Counted from the stretch's first letter, positions 20,799 to 47,665 are shown. The stretch: 51,002 nucleotides of DNA from Perkinsus chesapeaki (GCA_013115145.1 JAAPAO010000167.1:1-51002); one strand, 5' to 3'. Made by a program: numbers and translations. The notes: generated by a model not told the origin, from the sequence alone.

Positions 20799-21631
20799 CT
20801 CAGCACTAGTACCCTACCCCCCAATACTACCGATATCGACTTTCCTAATTATATCACTGCACTTCTCCATAAACTGCTCCAACATACTATTTGCCTCCTT
20901 TGTACTTGGATAATGCTCTATCGATCCTATCCCATACCATTAACCCTACCACCACTATTCTAATTTACCCGTCCATAGCTTAGAGGCCCACTCCGGCTCC
21001 TCGGCTTCCTCAGCCCGTAGTGCTGTAAAAAGTAAGGTCAGCCATATTAACCATAAAAGCCCAACCATCTACAAAAGCCTACATCTATCCGCTGCTCTAG
21101 CCACTTTCAATAGTTAATGATTGTTAACGTATTTCCGACGCCTGTCGCCATTCACCACCTTATTCGATTTTTCTGAAGTATACCCTTAATAAAAGACAAC
21201 ACTCTAATTTCGAATAATAAATGCACTTTCACTCGTTGATAAACTAAAAATACAACCAGAAAGCTCCGAAATCCGCCCGAGGTTTTTGGCCGTATTTTCA
21301 ACTAGGCTACATAGTTTAGCATCATGCTACTAGCATGGGGGGATCTTCCCTCCCATTTCAACCTCTCTTTGTCGCATTTTCAGGTAGCTATATTGCCATT
21401 CAGTTCTGTCGCGTTACGTGGCATCAATGAACCGACCTTCGGTTCTTTATATAATTTTTGTTCACTTATACAACTCAACACACTCTTGTATATAATATTA
21501 ATGGTCCAAGGCTTTCCACTACCAGTGACGGCCAAGGAGTGTACGATATTATTAATAATAACAACAACCAAAAGACCTGATAACACATATACCGCGAGCA
21601 TTCACACACTATTAAACCTTACCACTGTTAC
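20799..21631. other. Region without a supported gene
   Basis: AT-rich. A minus-strand ORF at 21380-21601 (SLAVTGSGKPWT, ending NATELNGNIAT) may hold the last exons of the 21632-22267 gene, but I could not phase it. Confidence 0.3.
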
Positions 21632-22267
21632 ATAGGATCCACCTTCATCATTCCAACGGAGGTATCAGGTATCTTAGTAGGAGGGCCCTCAAGACCACCC
21701 TTATCATAGGGGGCATATACGATACCCTTCATATTACTGAAAGAGCAAATATAATCATTGTTAAAAAGTGTGCACAAGCTACGCACTTGATTTCGGAAAA
21801 GTATGATGCCCGTGAATTATAAGCTTATTGCATTCTAATTATATATTACTTTTCTTAACATCAGAGGAGAGAAATGTAGACACAATTTGCCATTGGGCCA
21901 ACAGCGCACAATGCCAGAACACCCAATACCTCGCCCATACTATAATTATTTCACTTTCTATAACCCCGCTCGATTTCATCTTTATATAGCTTAATCCTTA
22001 TATTAGCTTTTCTATCTACTTGATCCAATATCCCCACTCACTCAAATGCTATCATAGCCTCTCTCGCTTTATACGCCTCAGTTTTAACCAGGAAAGTTGG
22101 TAGCATTTCCCAACGGTACATGAACGGGGTAGCCTGAGGTCCATTGATACTTTAACATATTGACATTCACTTACCTTATACAGAAATACCGCACTGGCAC
22201 CACCGAACATTATCATCCTGGCAGTACGAAGGTTAATGAACTGCTCCAAGCTAGCTACGAAACCCAT
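21632..22267 (-). CDS. Small unidentified gene, 5' part (2 exons seen)
   Basis: Exon 22267-22175 begins with ATG (MGFVASLEQFINLRTARMIM..., containing a short hydrophobic run FGGASAVFLY) and ends at a strong GTAAGT donor. Exon 21736-21632 encodes GIVYAPYDKGGLEGPPTKIP and ends at GTAACA. The phases of these two exons do not match directly, so an exon between them is probably missed. The N-terminus could be a membrane anchor or targeting signal. Not recognised; it could also be the 5' end of the downstream carboxypeptidase gene. Confidence 0.4.
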
Positions 22268-22906
22268 AGTAGCAAACTGATATAACTAAAGGATGAATAA
22301 TACTAGATTGAAAGAGGGAGCCAACAAGGCAGGGAATCCTCTACTTGAGAGGACTTGTAGACTTGTAGACCGCTTCACACACTTATAAAAGATGCAAAGT
22401 TGTTTGACGTAGAACAGTTGTAGATAATACGGTAAAGCACACCGAATAAAGGATTCAGGAACCAACACCAGAGTTGTAGGTTGGAAATAGTTCACAGTTT
22501 ATGAATAACAGAACCCAATATGAAACAAGGAAAAGGGAGACTCCACTACTATAGAACAGCACATATTAAGAGATCAAAACGTGCATGATGCTGCGTTGAG
22601 AAAATACAAGATTCGCCAAGAGTCCAAGATTTTGTCAACTCAACAGTGGTGGTTGTGCAGCTCAAGTGAACATGTAACATGCACTAGTGTGCTTCTTCCA
22701 TCTATTAAGGCATGGCAACCAAAGCATAGTGTCGGTCAGTGATGCCTGTCTACTTGGATATTCATGTGAACATACAGGGATCCTTCTACAGTGGGCAAGC
22801 TCATGTGACACAGCATAGGGCTAAAAGAAGGAGGAGCGCATGCGTACGGTTACACGCATGACGTAAAAATACTTTTCGGGGAAAAACACTCAAAGGCGAG
22901 ACTGAC

Positions 22907-22941
22907 ATGTCCGGGTTTTCGGGTTTCGGGTTTTCGGTCAA
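22907..22941. repeat. Telomere-like interstitial tract
   Basis: Irregular GGGTTTTC / GGGTTTC units. The complement shares CCCGAAAACCC with the tract at 49927-49961. Confidence 0.45.
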
Positions 22942-23383
22942 CCGTGGACCAAGGGTGAGTTCTCAGTTAAGCAAGACAGGAGGCGGATGTCACATAATCA
23001 ATGAAGCACAACGTGGCACCTTGAGCCATGATTTAGCCAACTTAGTAGAATGAATAGCCGCTTTAAGAACATCTGTATGTGGGGCTGATCCTTGCATCTT
23101 TTCACCATCTAAAAGATATTGGTGTGCTTCATCCAACTAAGCAAAAAAGACTATACGCATGGGCAAAGTCATAGCTTACATGTCTGAAGGCTTCATCGAT
23201 CGCCAGAGCTTTACCGTAAATATTAATATGTGAAATAAGCCACTAAACACAAACAACTGGTGCTCTTTTCACCACCACACCTTACATCAATAACACCCAT
23301 AACGTCGAACCCTGATTGAACAACAGTATGATGGAGTAGAAGCATCGGAGATGAATCTTACAAAATAAACTACACCATTTCCC

Positions 23384-23401
23384 GGGCGGTTCAATGCCGG
23401 G
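23384..23401 (-). repeat. tRNA T-arm-like motif (degenerate)
   Basis: CCGGCATTGAACCGCC in the minus sense, 3' of the HMG-box gene and followed on the plus strand by the 17-mer shared with 46051-46067. Confidence 0.4.
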
Positions 23402-23615
23402 ATGTAGACCGCACATGGAGCTAAGATACTCTATACGTTCGCTAAGATACGCCTACGATGGGTGCAAAGTCGGACGTGGAGCTGCAACTTGGTATAATCG
23501 AATGCCACCTTGAAACTAACTCAACATAGTTCCTACTGGAGTGATGAGACTATAATCTACTTTGCAGTGATGACTGAATAATATTATCAATATTTACGTT
23601 GTTGAATCTATACCA

Positions 23616-24991
23616 TCAATCCAGTTCTTCCTCTACCATCTGACACAAGCGGCATCAATCAGTTACACAAAGCGATGCTTACCTCCATAGGAATATCTTC
23701 GGTGCTGGGGACGTCCGCACTGTCATCAGCGGGTTGTTGTTCCTCCTAAATGCAACCTTGTTGTATTGTGAGTCTAACCTAGCCTACCGCCTGAGGGCTC
23801 ATTCGCGAAGTAGCTGTCGACCTCCTCCTCGTCGATCTGGCCGAAGCAGTTGATCCCTCAGACCTACACAACAGCAATGCCCCAGCCAATAGGAACGTAA
23901 AGCCTCACTTCTGTGTGGATCTTTTTCGCTTGGCAGCCGATGAAGTCGCTTTTTTCGGAGTTTCTCCCCGCATTAGGGCCATACCTTCCGGGGACGCCTC
24001 CCACTTCAAGCGCTCCCTAGATCGAACAAATCACTTCAAAAAGCGATAAGGAACGCACCTGTCAGCCTCATCTTTCCATTGCCGTTTCTCTTCGGGATCG
24101 ACAAGCTTCCACTTTCGAGCAACTTCACGGGAGCCTTCATCCCATGGCATGTTGGGAAAGTCTTCTTTAATTTTTGCCCATTCAACTGAGAAGCGGTAAC
24201 TCTATCCGATACACTACCCGCCGAGGCTTACCTTTTTGGAACATCGACCATGCGGTGAAAGATGGCTTCTTAGGCGTAGTGCCAGGTGTCCTCTTGCCAT
24301 GGGAAGGCGTCGTAGCTCCGGCTTGGTGACCCTTCGCAGCTGAAGCGGCTCGTCGCTTCTGAAAAGGACGAACCAAATGGAGCACTGTGAATAATACTCA
24401 AAGTATGGAATAGGTTACACTGGCGAGATCACTGTTGTCTTGTGCGGAGAATAATCATAGAGAATATTAACTCAACGGTAGATGGAGAGAATGCTCATAG
24501 AGAATATTAATTCAACGATAGGTGGAGAGAATGCTCATAGAGAGCATTAATTCAACGGTGGACGGAAAGAATTAGTGAGGAGGGAAACACTTGTTTGTAA
24601 TACTCATCTGTTATATATAAACAAAACGGTTGACCAACCTAGTAACTGCTAGTGTAGCGAGCATTTCCCACTAGCAGCTCACCTTCCTAGCTGGCCCTTT
24701 AGAAGTTGATCGTTCCGACTTGGGAGAGTCAGCCACAAATGGTACCACTGCGGGAGCCTCATCTCCTCCAGCTGGTGAAGCAGCACTAGACGGCGCCCCA
24801 GAGGCGTGTCCATGCTTCTTGCCCTTCCCTCGACTTTTAGCCTTTGCCGATCCTACCACCGCTGTTCCAAGATCAACAAGGACAAAATAGTTACCTGAGC
24901 CTCCGGAGGCACCTTTGCCAGTTCTAACTGCAGGAGGCGCCGGAGCAGGGTACCTGTTAATAACAACCTCATGTTCATGCCCAGTTGCCAT
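23616..24991 (-). CDS. HMG-box protein (8 exons, 263 aa)
   Basis: Exons 24991-24895, 24852-24683, 24358-24232, 24185-24059, 24016-23909, 23863-23788, 23745-23683, 23639-23616. All GT-AG, phases agree, and the total of 792 nt is 264 codons with stop. The N-terminal third is low-complexity and basic (SAKAKSRGKGKKHG), then Pro/Ser/Ala-rich. One HMG box starts at PKKPSFTAWSMFQK and continues across the intron through EWAKIKEDFPNMPWDEGSRE and WKLVDPEEKRQWKDEADR; the box is the DNA-bending fold typical of nuclear chromatin proteins. The C-terminus has a basic, Ser/Arg-rich patch and a short acidic end (MVEEELD). Start chosen at the first ATG in an open frame. Likely nuclear and non-sequence-specific DNA binding (family inference). 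Upstream neighbour on the same strand is the 25628-31645 gene. Confidence 0.85.
24451..24574. repeat. 40-bp tandem repeat, 3 copies
   Basis: Units at 24455, 24495 and 24535 (CATAGAGAATATTAATTCAA...), inside the HMG-box gene intron 24359-24682. Confidence 0.85.
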
Positions 24992-25627
24992 TTTACATTC
25001 GAAACAGGTGGAGGCGTGTTATGTCCTTCAACCTCGACATCAGAGCTGGCATCACTTCATCTGTAATATGCATCTTAACCTGTAAAAGGGCGACTACTCA
25101 ACAGCAGCAAACTCCATGGAGGAGCTGACCTTGAAGGCAAGGGAGTTAGGGTCATCTGATCGCCCATCATTGCACCTTCGTCTGCGTTGCGAATGTCCAA
25201 CACTAAAAATACAGCCGTCGCAATAGCGGCTAACAACGGCTGCCTTACCAAAGAGCCGATTTGCAATATTGATAAAAAGGCAGATCCTCTTGCAAAAGGA
25301 TGTCCTTGGCTCGCCATGTGTCGGGAAGACCGTAGATGATGAAGAGAACGAGAATCGCACTGAACGAGAACAGTAATAGCTATCAAGCATGGATGGCAGG
25401 TAGGGCTGTTTGTTACCCTTGAGTGACTTGGAAACGGCGATCGATTTGGATTCCCAATGGCAAATGATTCGTCATGAAAAAAGCACATTTCTCCTATGTT
25501 CACATGTACCGACTTCAAACGCTCGCCCGAACAACACTCATAACCGAACTTGTCCGAACTTGTGAAACAAAATACTGAAATTCGTTATTACGAGCTTCGC
25601 TCCGCCCAATCTTACCTATCATGAATC
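24992..25627. other. Spacer with an uncertain membrane-like ORF
   Basis: A minus-strand ORF at 25075-25518 contains a hydrophobic segment (QPLLAAIATAVFLVLDI), but a second frame is open over the same DNA and I could not link splice sites. The GC-rich block GCGGAGCGAAGC lies at 25594-25605, just after a GTAAGA donor-like site. May be 3' UTR of the next gene. Confidence 0.25.
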
Positions 25628-28600
25628 TCAGGTTTCCACCACCACAGTATCTTTCCAGAAGCTGCACCTCTCATTCGCGGAAGTTCCGCTGCCAAATCTA
25701 CCAGCCGTCTCACTCGTGATTCGAACGCATCTCGAGGACTTTCGGGAGACTGAACGAGAAGGGGAATCCGCCACGAGATTCAAACGTGCCTTATGCTCCG
25801 TGCAGATACGAACTAGCATTGTTTCACAGTCTGGCTGAGTAAAGATACTCTCCCCTCACCTGTTGAGCTGCTTTCTTCGACCGGCCAGAAGTCCCCCGGC
25901 CAGGTGAGCTGCCGAAACAAATGTATTGTCGCAGCGTTAATAGCATCTACGACAGACAACGTAGGACACTCTTCGAAGCTGCACGGTGACTTACTTGCAA
26001 TCTAATTATCTCATCTTGAGGTTTGTCGCCATTAACTGTTACTAGGGCCAATGGGCACTTTAGATTGAGGTCCTCGGGGAGATCGTCAAACGTCATGTGC
26101 ATCATCCTAGGAAAATATAGCATCATTCGTAAAAATATAGCCAAAAAAATTTCTCGATAGAGGATTCCAATTTCTCAAAAAACTCGACCCACTACGGCCC
26201 GATAAACATGCAGATGAGCCTAGAAAGCTGTGCGGAACCACTGAAAGGAAGACTTATCTTCCAGGTATCGAGGCGCCACGGGATGAGACAAGATTGATGA
26301 ACATTCAATTTCTTAGGGGACAGCCCCATTGCGTTGTACTGAACACCAGTGGTGTTACACCACGGATTTAAGCTCCTTGCCGTACTGATTCTGAATAAGC
26401 CCGTTAGGAAGCTCAGTGGTCTCCCTGTCAGCTCCTTCCGATATCATCTCCTCATAGGCCAGATGCGTCAGGTACCTTCGATATCAAAATTGAAAATATC
26501 CTAGCGGAGCGAAGCGTTTACATATATCCGAAATCTAGAAGATCCTGTGGTTTGAGCTGGGGAAGGTCCTTCAGTGCGTGTGCGCTGCCTAGTCTTTTGG
26601 ACTTCTGTATTTTCGGCTCCTCCGCTTTAACATCATCCAGAAAACTGTTGGCCCAAAGCTTGTTTGCAGTTGGTGGTACGAATGACGCCAATACACTGTC
26701 GTCGTTATCTAAGGAATTAAAACAGAGTAAATTCCCCTTGCTAATGGGAGTTAATGGGATAATATACAGACTCCGTAGACGACATGTATGCATAGAATTT
26801 GTATAATATACGAAACGGCATATCCAATACTAATATGAGGTACAGTTTGTATCTATATAATATCTAATGGTTGGATTTTCAGAGCTGCAACTAGCAGTGC
26901 TGATTGAGCAATTGTTCAATTGAATCCACATGCGCCCTCCTTTTGGGACGAGGTGCTCCAGAAGGTCACAAATACATTAGGACGATTTCTGCCAACTCTT
27001 TGCGTCATATGATGTTCCAAGTTGCACTACAAATTTAGCTTCGTGGGAAAAAGGAGCTGTTAGTTAACACTGTTGGTCAATCTTACCTTTACCAACATCA
27101 TTGGCGGCCTTCCGCATCATTTCCCATGCAACATTCATATCCCATTCCACTTCCGGTTCTGTCAACGGCTCCTTTAAAGCCTTGGATATCATCTCCTAAA
27201 ACAACCGGACCGTCCTGTCACAAGGCCACAAGCGTAAGTGGCGAGATTCTTTCGCTTCCTGGCCTACACTTCAAATGCTCCGATTCTAATAACCTCACGC
27301 AGAGACCGAAATGTCAAGGCCGACGAGCGGCAGCCTCGGGTCGGAAGGCGCGATTATCTATGATTTTTTCGGGGAATTCCGCTAAAAGTCCGACATGCAT
27401 CGGTCCAAGTGAGGAATGTTAACTCACTCGTTCGGATTCATCATTATTCTCTTCATCATCTGGCTCCCTCAATGCCGGCCCTTTATCCTCAAAGCTATAC
27501 GGCTCACCAAGCAAACGTCTACGCTTGTCACCGGAGATGCCCAAGATGCCGAGAACCTGATACTCGAACATTGGTCCTATAAAAGCGAATAACGGAGGAG
27601 TTAATAGGCGCATTAATGTCCCTCACTGCGGGGAACCTATTCCAGGAGGGACGCTACTGGTGGTGAACAAAGGGCGAGTGGCCTAACCTAAGGAACTTCT
27701 TACTTGATCGAGTGTCCACGGTGTAACCCCTTTCCATCGAATGAACCTCTTAGCAGCTTCGACTCTGGCCGGATGACACCACTTAGCCTCGACGCTCGGC
27801 TCGGCCATCAACCTCTTTTGCTTGGCTTCCTGGTTTCGCTCGTACGTCTGTTTGTTAGCCAAACCATCGGCGAGTTTCCTATACAGACAACCCGGGTTCA
27901 ATCCAGCCACCGGTCATTTTCCGAACTCACTCCAAAATTGCGGAGACCTCTCTCCTTTCGCTCGAGGTGTTCATACCAAACTTCAGCGTCCTTATCATCA
28001 AGCCCAGCGCTCTCAGCGATGGACGTTCCAAGCCGGCCAGTCCATACCTAAAAAACAGCGACCTATCCAACATCAACGACGCTCGAGAGAAGCCCAGAAA
28101 TGCTTCCGAAAAGACGAAAAGAAACCAGCAATGCCGAAGTTGAGAGTCCCGATAAGAACCACATTGCCGGCTTCTCTTTCTGTGCCGATTCGGGACGTCT
28201 GACATGTTTATAGTAGGAACTTTCCATGGACCGTCTCTGCTCAGATACCGAACGATTTTGCATCTTACAGTGTATTAATCCTCTCCACTATGGCTTTAGT
28301 GTAGTTACCATCTTCAACAGGGACCAACTCACCGAGTCCGCCAGTAAGGGAGGCGTACCTGATATATCATTGAACGGTATAGATGAACCATGGTATCCTC
28401 GGTGACGCTTAGAACCGTCAGTGTGAGGCACACGAAACTTCTCATCTACAAGTGCCCGGGGATGGATCGAAGGAAGAGGGGGAATACTGCAGTGCTGCTG
28501 AGCGCATTGAAGGGCTTTACTTACATATTGTATTGCTGCATTCGATCAGTAGTACACAGCAGTTGTGTCCGTAGAAGATTGTGGCTTTGCAACAGACGCA

Positions 28601-31600
28601 TGTGGTTGACCGAGGCCTAAGATATTAAATACAACCAACAGAGACGGGCACAGTAAGACTCTACTTGATAAGCTATTTTTTGGTCTTCGGACACGAAGGC
28701 GAAGCCTGCATTGACGAACATGTCTCGGGTGATGTACTCAGACGGGTGCTGTAAATGATGCGTGCTTGGTTGCTCAGCTGAGAACAATACAGGAATCACA
28801 GAGGAGGCGGAAGGACAACGATATATACCACTACAGCAGTGGTACATACGGAACACACCACCATTATGATGGACAATATCGATTGATTGAAGAATAATAT
28901 CAAGACGAGTTATGGAAGATTTACACAATGGAAAGTATATGATGAAGAGTGGCTTTCCAGAAGAGGATACTTCCTATGCAGGCTGCTTCAACGGCCTTAG
29001 ACACAACTGACGTACACGTTTCCTTCCCGTCAGGCAGCATCATAAGGAAGAATATCACGTAACCTTGTGGGAAAAGATTCTCCTTACAATTTTCTAGTAG
29101 TAGAAAGTAACGCTTTTTAATAGGAGCTCACATTCACTTCCTGAAGGTGCCGCAACAGCTTCTCCCTTAGAGCTCAGTTGGCTCTTTAATTCATCCAAAT
29201 AAACAGTCAGAACTCTACGCAGATCGGCCAGTTTCACCTGCGTTGAGAAAATGCAAGAATGCAAGATTTCCACCTGGCTGACCTTATCCTGCAGCTCGGT
29301 AACAACGCATTTTGAACGAACAAGGAGGAGCCAGTGGTCCGTTGATGGTGGTCTCAATCGGGACAGATGCTTGTTGAAGATTCCCAAGCCTATCAGGCGG
29401 AATCACAAAAAAAATAAACTGAGATACTCACCATCGAATTCACTGTCGATTTCTGACTTAATCATCTCCATCGCACCTGAAAGATAGGGGCTCAACATAG
29501 CTCGCCCGGCGGTTAAGAAATCTACACAGTGCGAAAGCGCGGATATGGCAGGTAGGCTGAGGTATCTTCAGTTACACTGAGATCGGGCTCGATATACAGT
29601 GTGTTCGATTTTGATAGTCCAAAATGGAAAAATGTTATATTTTTATCATTTCAGCGACTAAGAGCATGAAACTTGTAGGATAATGACTCCTAAGTATGAC
29701 AAAACGTTTTATGTATACTCTCATAATCGATCACGATCGTATAAATATATAAACATTCAGGCGGTAATTGGTAGTGCCGACTAGATTCGGCAAAACGATT
29801 ATAATGTAGAAGCGCATACATCAAAATGTGCCAATATTGCGGAACATTGACTGAGGAACAACGCAGTTACTTAACCACTACATTCGGCGGCGCGAACACA
29901 CTGAGAAGACTGGTTCGGTGAATTGTTGCCAATAAACACTTTATAATCCTTACCCGGCTCCCCGGCTCCAATTCGGCTGATAGGCGGTAGGAGTCCCCCG
30001 GCAGATGATGCAGTCGCATTATCCATCATAGTGATATCAGACTTGGCCATATTGCCAGATCCAAGCCACTTGATGATGGCCTCCAGCTCAAGCTCGTCTG
30101 AAAAGACACTCCATCAGTTGGCATCCGACGATACAGCAGGGCGCTCCGGATTCCCAGAACGCCTAGTTTTTCACTTGCACTAGCATCACCCTTCCGTCCA
30201 GGATCACAGATATACGAGACACAATAGGATAGAACATATGTTCTTAAAACAACATTAAATTCATGCCGAGCGGCAAAGCTAGTGTCTAACTTCGACACAC
30301 TAACAACTCAACTAATCCAGCTAATACGCTCATTGGTGGCCACTGCAAAAGACTCTAGATCAGGGCATATTTTGCAGTTGCCTAAATTCAAGTCTCTAGT
30401 ATCGAAGATATGCCAGTCTAATTTAGCAGCACAGGGCTCCAACTCCTCACTGACCTAAGCTCATCGACTTACTACGCCTTTGCTCGTCATCTTCTCCCTC
30501 CACTTTAACGTCCTTCTCCCCTTTACCATCACCAACGCCGCTAGCGTCCTTACCTACAACATAGAGTACACTTAAAATGAGCATCTGCCTTCTGGAGCAA
30601 CCCTGTGGTGCCCCCGGCGAATTGAAAAAGACAGTTTCCGTAGCGCTTATGAGGCCCTCGAATAGCGAAACTGATTGCTCACCATTAACAGGTATTTTCG
30701 CGAAGGTTGTCCTGAGCCCAGTCTTGCGGAGAACTGGATCCAAAACCGCTGGTGGCACCCCAATGCTCAATACCGTGTCCACAAAAGCCTGATCACAGGA
30801 AAATACGGTATGCACGCATGCACAAGATTAGCGTTACCTTAACCATATCCTTAGCGGTATCAGTGTCAGCAGTCCACAACAACGCTCTCTGCTGATTCTT
30901 CCACTCTTGCCATAAAGAGCGAACTCGACCAAGGCAGAAAAGGACATTAGGAATCTGAAAATCGTTAGACTATTATCACCTACGGGCGTCTACTTCGATA
31001 CGAGCTACAAGCTAACCAAAGAGCGTTGCGGTTGTCGTGTGCTTCATACTTCGCATTATCATTTATCGGTCTGGTAAACTACTATATTTTTACTTTGTGA
31101 GCCTTACTATTCTTAGCAGCATGAGGTATCGGTTTAACTATACCAACCAACTTGTTCCCGTAATAGTGTGGATCACACTGCAATGGTTAGGCTTGGTAAT
31201 ATAATTGGGTCATGGATAGGTCATATGCTCCGTATCAGAATAGGAAAATCGGACGGTGTCCCCTACTAAGGATTCTCCCCTGCAAGTTACCTCAATTGCG
31301 TTAGAATCGCCTTTACCGTCTTCCTTCGACGACCTGGCAGCAGCAGCTCTCAATCAACCAACCAAGCATGTCAACAACTCACTTGGATTTTTTCGGTCGT
31401 CCCGAGGCCGCAATTTGCCTCTCTTGCTCCAGCCGTAATTCTTCAACACGCTCCAAAAAGTATGTGTTATCCGAATCCGCATCCGTCATCGTAGCTAAAG
31501 CACAATCCGAGTCCCCACTGTGCCTTTTCTTACTAGTAACAGTATGCAGGCCCTTCTTAACCCTCAAAATCCTTAGCAGCTCCTTATCATCTCTCGGACA

Positions 31601-31645
31601 CCACCACAGTCGGCAGCCGCTGCTCTGAGTTGTTTTACGAGGCAT
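25628..31645 (-). CDS. Large unidentified protein, about 25 exons
   Basis: First exon 31645-31383 starts MPRKTTQSSG and is basic. Phased exons include 31333-31291, 31177-31094, 30954-30838, 30788-30473, 30097-29954, 29476-29432, 29389-29274, 29237-29132, 29063-28927, 28748-28665, 28616-28525, 28358-28269, 27556-27428, 27357-27299, 27195-27087, 26708-26522, 26475-26361, 26106-25995, 25908-25860, 25830-25628 (stop TGA). Between 28.2 and 27.7 kb the exon frame is ambiguous. Roughly 900-1,000 aa. Features: N-terminal Lys-rich segment, a long probably helical region (KVSQ-KLADLRRVLTVYLDEL), one hydrophobic stretch (CYVIFFLMML), and acidic patches (EPDDEENNDESER). No domain recognised. It could be two genes, but I see no internal stop or start that forces a break. 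Confidence 0.5.
26476..26521 (-). repeat. 46-bp intron with GC-rich 13-mer
   Basis: CGCTTCGCTCCGC (gene sense) at 26504-26516, five bases inside the donor. This is the only copy in this orientation relative to its gene. Confidence 0.65.
27891..27908 (-). repeat. tRNA T-arm-like motif in intron
   Basis: GGCTGG-ATTGAA-CCCGGG in gene sense, in the intron that starts GTGAGT just below 27932 in the 25628-31645 gene. Confidence 0.5.
30811..30824. repeat. 14-mer TGCACGCATGCACA in intron
   Basis: Exact copy in the 49-bp intron 30789-30837. The same 14-mer is at 45843-45856 (reverse) and 48590-48603. Confidence 0.7.
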
Positions 31646-33316
31646 TGCCTAACACCACTACCGATGTCGGCTCATACATTATATACCGTACATGGTAACT
31701 TATTGGCTATTACCAATAAATACTAAATACTACTATTATGTTTAATACTATATAAATATAATAATAACGTAGATACGTTCTATTATGCAAACTACATTTT
31801 ATATATAACACTCGACAGCGTTTCAATCCTTCACCCGCTTTCCTCAACTGAGCCTTGTATTTCGAAATAAAGAAATAGTACGTGAAGCCTACACTTCAAC
31901 AACACTTACCCTAACAATCCAAGTCGGCATCGATGGCTCCCCACTAGATGGTGGAAGATGCCTCAGCCGATCCTGCGCGACATTCTCGGGAGCTCTATCA
32001 CTTCCAATCCATTCGACCTGACAAACACAATTGCCTAACTGCTAGTTCACGAGCATTCACACTCCAACAACATAACAACGCGCCGAGGAGCTAGACGTCA
32101 TACCTAAAGTAGACACCTACTCAAGGAGCCTCGTAGGTCACGCGGGGAGACCAATTTTATAATCTTTCCGGTTTCTCCTGCTATGTTTTCGACCATCGAT
32201 TCATCTACACAGGTCTTTCTCGATGATCAAAAGTCATTCCCTATGCGGAAATGCCACAGGAAATTTGGTAGGATATTTTTACTATCCGAAAGATTTCACA
32301 TTTCACATTTTTTTTCTCATTTTAACTTGTGCCCCCAGTGCAAAGAACATCAGAAATCTGCCGCTAAGATCTGATAGGCCCCCCACCAACTCACCCTCCA
32401 CTGCACTGTGTCCTCTCCCTCACTCATTATCCTCCTTTTTAATCGACATAGTTCATAGTCCTCCTCCTCCTCCTCACCCATCACCACTCGGGCCCTCTGA
32501 CCAAGTCGCCATTCTGAAACAAGAACATATCCGACTCAAATCACTCAGCGTTGTTATAGCTCAGCGAATCATGCATTTTATCAAACAGATGAAACCAACT
32601 ACGCAACAGCATTTTAAGATTCTATCCCCTCTCATACGGACAACCACGGCGGATACATAGGTACCGTTCTGGAGGTTTTGGCACCAGAATTTAACCACAT
32701 GCACCCCGTCAGTGTTCGGGGAGCGAAAGTCCAATAGAAAGTTGCTTTGAAATCCTGCTTTTCACTTGAGCCATCTCGTTGCTGCTTTTAGGCAATATCT
32801 ATAACAGTTTTCAAGCCGGTAGTTTTTGGATCTAATAACAGATTATCTATCCTCAACCCCACTCGATTTAACAATCAGTCAATTGGCCTTTGTTTCTCTA
32901 GCACTTTACCGTACTTGTTAAAGTGCAGCACTTTCCTGTTTGGTTGTATCAGGGCCGAGCATGGTCTACACGACCAAGCAAAAATAACATACCGCGCGAA
33001 TATAGTCCCAGCAGCTGAATCAAGTATATCGTATAGGTTCACTGGAAATACTGTGAAAAGGAACGAGAAGCTCTACAGCCGAAGGAGATCCATTAAACTG
33101 CTGAAGCCGATGATATTTCACAGCGGGATTATATAATACTATATTACTCCTATAATTACTATTACTATATATCCCTATTACTAATAGGCTGCTTTACTGT
33201 ATCTATTACCGTATTAATGTACTCTACATTACAATACATACTATAATACTCTTGATTATATATAATACTATCACCACTATGATAAGCATTTCTCCTATGA
33301 TTCATTCACTGTTTAC
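31646..33316. other. Spacer, AT-rich, possible last exons of CHD copy 2
   Basis: Very AT-rich at 31680-31810 and 33120-33300. Candidate terminal exons for CHD copy 2 exist (near 33.1 kb and 32.7-32.8 kb) but give conflicting phases. A plus-strand ORF at 32223-32660 (Pro-rich middle, then a helical-looking segment) has no splice or start support. Confidence 0.35.
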
Positions 33317-46887
<13,571 letters not shown>

Positions 46888-47106
46888 TGTAAAGTGACAA
46901 TGCAGGTGACTAATCCCAATACCGAAATACTAACACAAGTCAATAGTTCAATTGTTCTATTCAACTGTCGGCAGTTGTACTGTACTAGTCTCGCCAGATT
47001 CTTCTACTTTTTAAGATTTACCCCCCTTCACCGAACTTACCAAAATCCACACTGCCAATTGGACATGAGCGTTAGAGCCTACCTTCCGTCACCCCTCCAA
47101 GGTTAC

Positions 47107-47597
47107 CCTGTATCATAGGACCCCACTTAATAGGGATAACAACCCAGCCTTCCGGACCAGCCAATTTGTGTCGACCGCTCTTAAATGGCATATGCTGCAT
47201 CTCATCAGCCTCTATAAGACTACCAAGCGAGATATAAGTGATGACCCGCCAAGGACAGCTCAGAAAGGGATTCACTGCCCGATTTTTCCGTGGGAAACGT
47301 CTCGGCCCCAGTCGCTGGAGACACGTCGGCGGAACCTCGCCGTCATTGCTCAACAATCTGCCCACAGTGATATCTATAAGCTCATTCTACAAATTTCTGC
47401 CTATTATGTTCCTTGGCCGGATTAAAACACCTCATAATATACCCCCATCTCCAATCGTTATATTATATCTCACCACCCGCAACACTTCTCCATCGTCACA
47501 GTATCCATTTGCACCCTCAAGATTGGACCACATCATCAATCATACCGCATTTCCCTCACCACTCAGAAGTGGCCTCCGACAGTTTGTTGATGATGTC
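47107..47597 (-). CDS. Exons of unidentified gene, possibly 3' part of the 50.4-kb gene
   Basis: Short exons 47597-47560 (DIINKLSEATSEW), 47515-47477 (VQMDTVTMEKCC), a Ser/Glu-rich frame near 47.3 kb (SESLSELSL), and one ending at 47107 (MPFKSGRHKLAGPEGWVVIP, then IKWGPMIQG). The first two keep phase. The frame can be carried on by an 11-bp exon near 47.05 kb into the CHD copy 2 first exon, so this might instead be the N-terminus of CHD copy 2. Not recognised. Confidence 0.35.
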
Positions 47598-47665
47598 CTA
47601 GAGCTCCATTCGTGACACGATATTCGAATCCTTCTCATAGCTATCCCACCCAAGCATATCCCATC

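Larger units (their letters stand above)
22268..23615. other. Spacer with telomere-like and T-arm-like tracts
   Basis: No exon supported. Contains a GGGTTTTCGGGTTTCGGG tract (22912-22940), a T-arm-like motif (23384-23401) and a 17-mer (23414-23430) that recurs in a CHD copy 2 intron. Confidence 0.4.
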
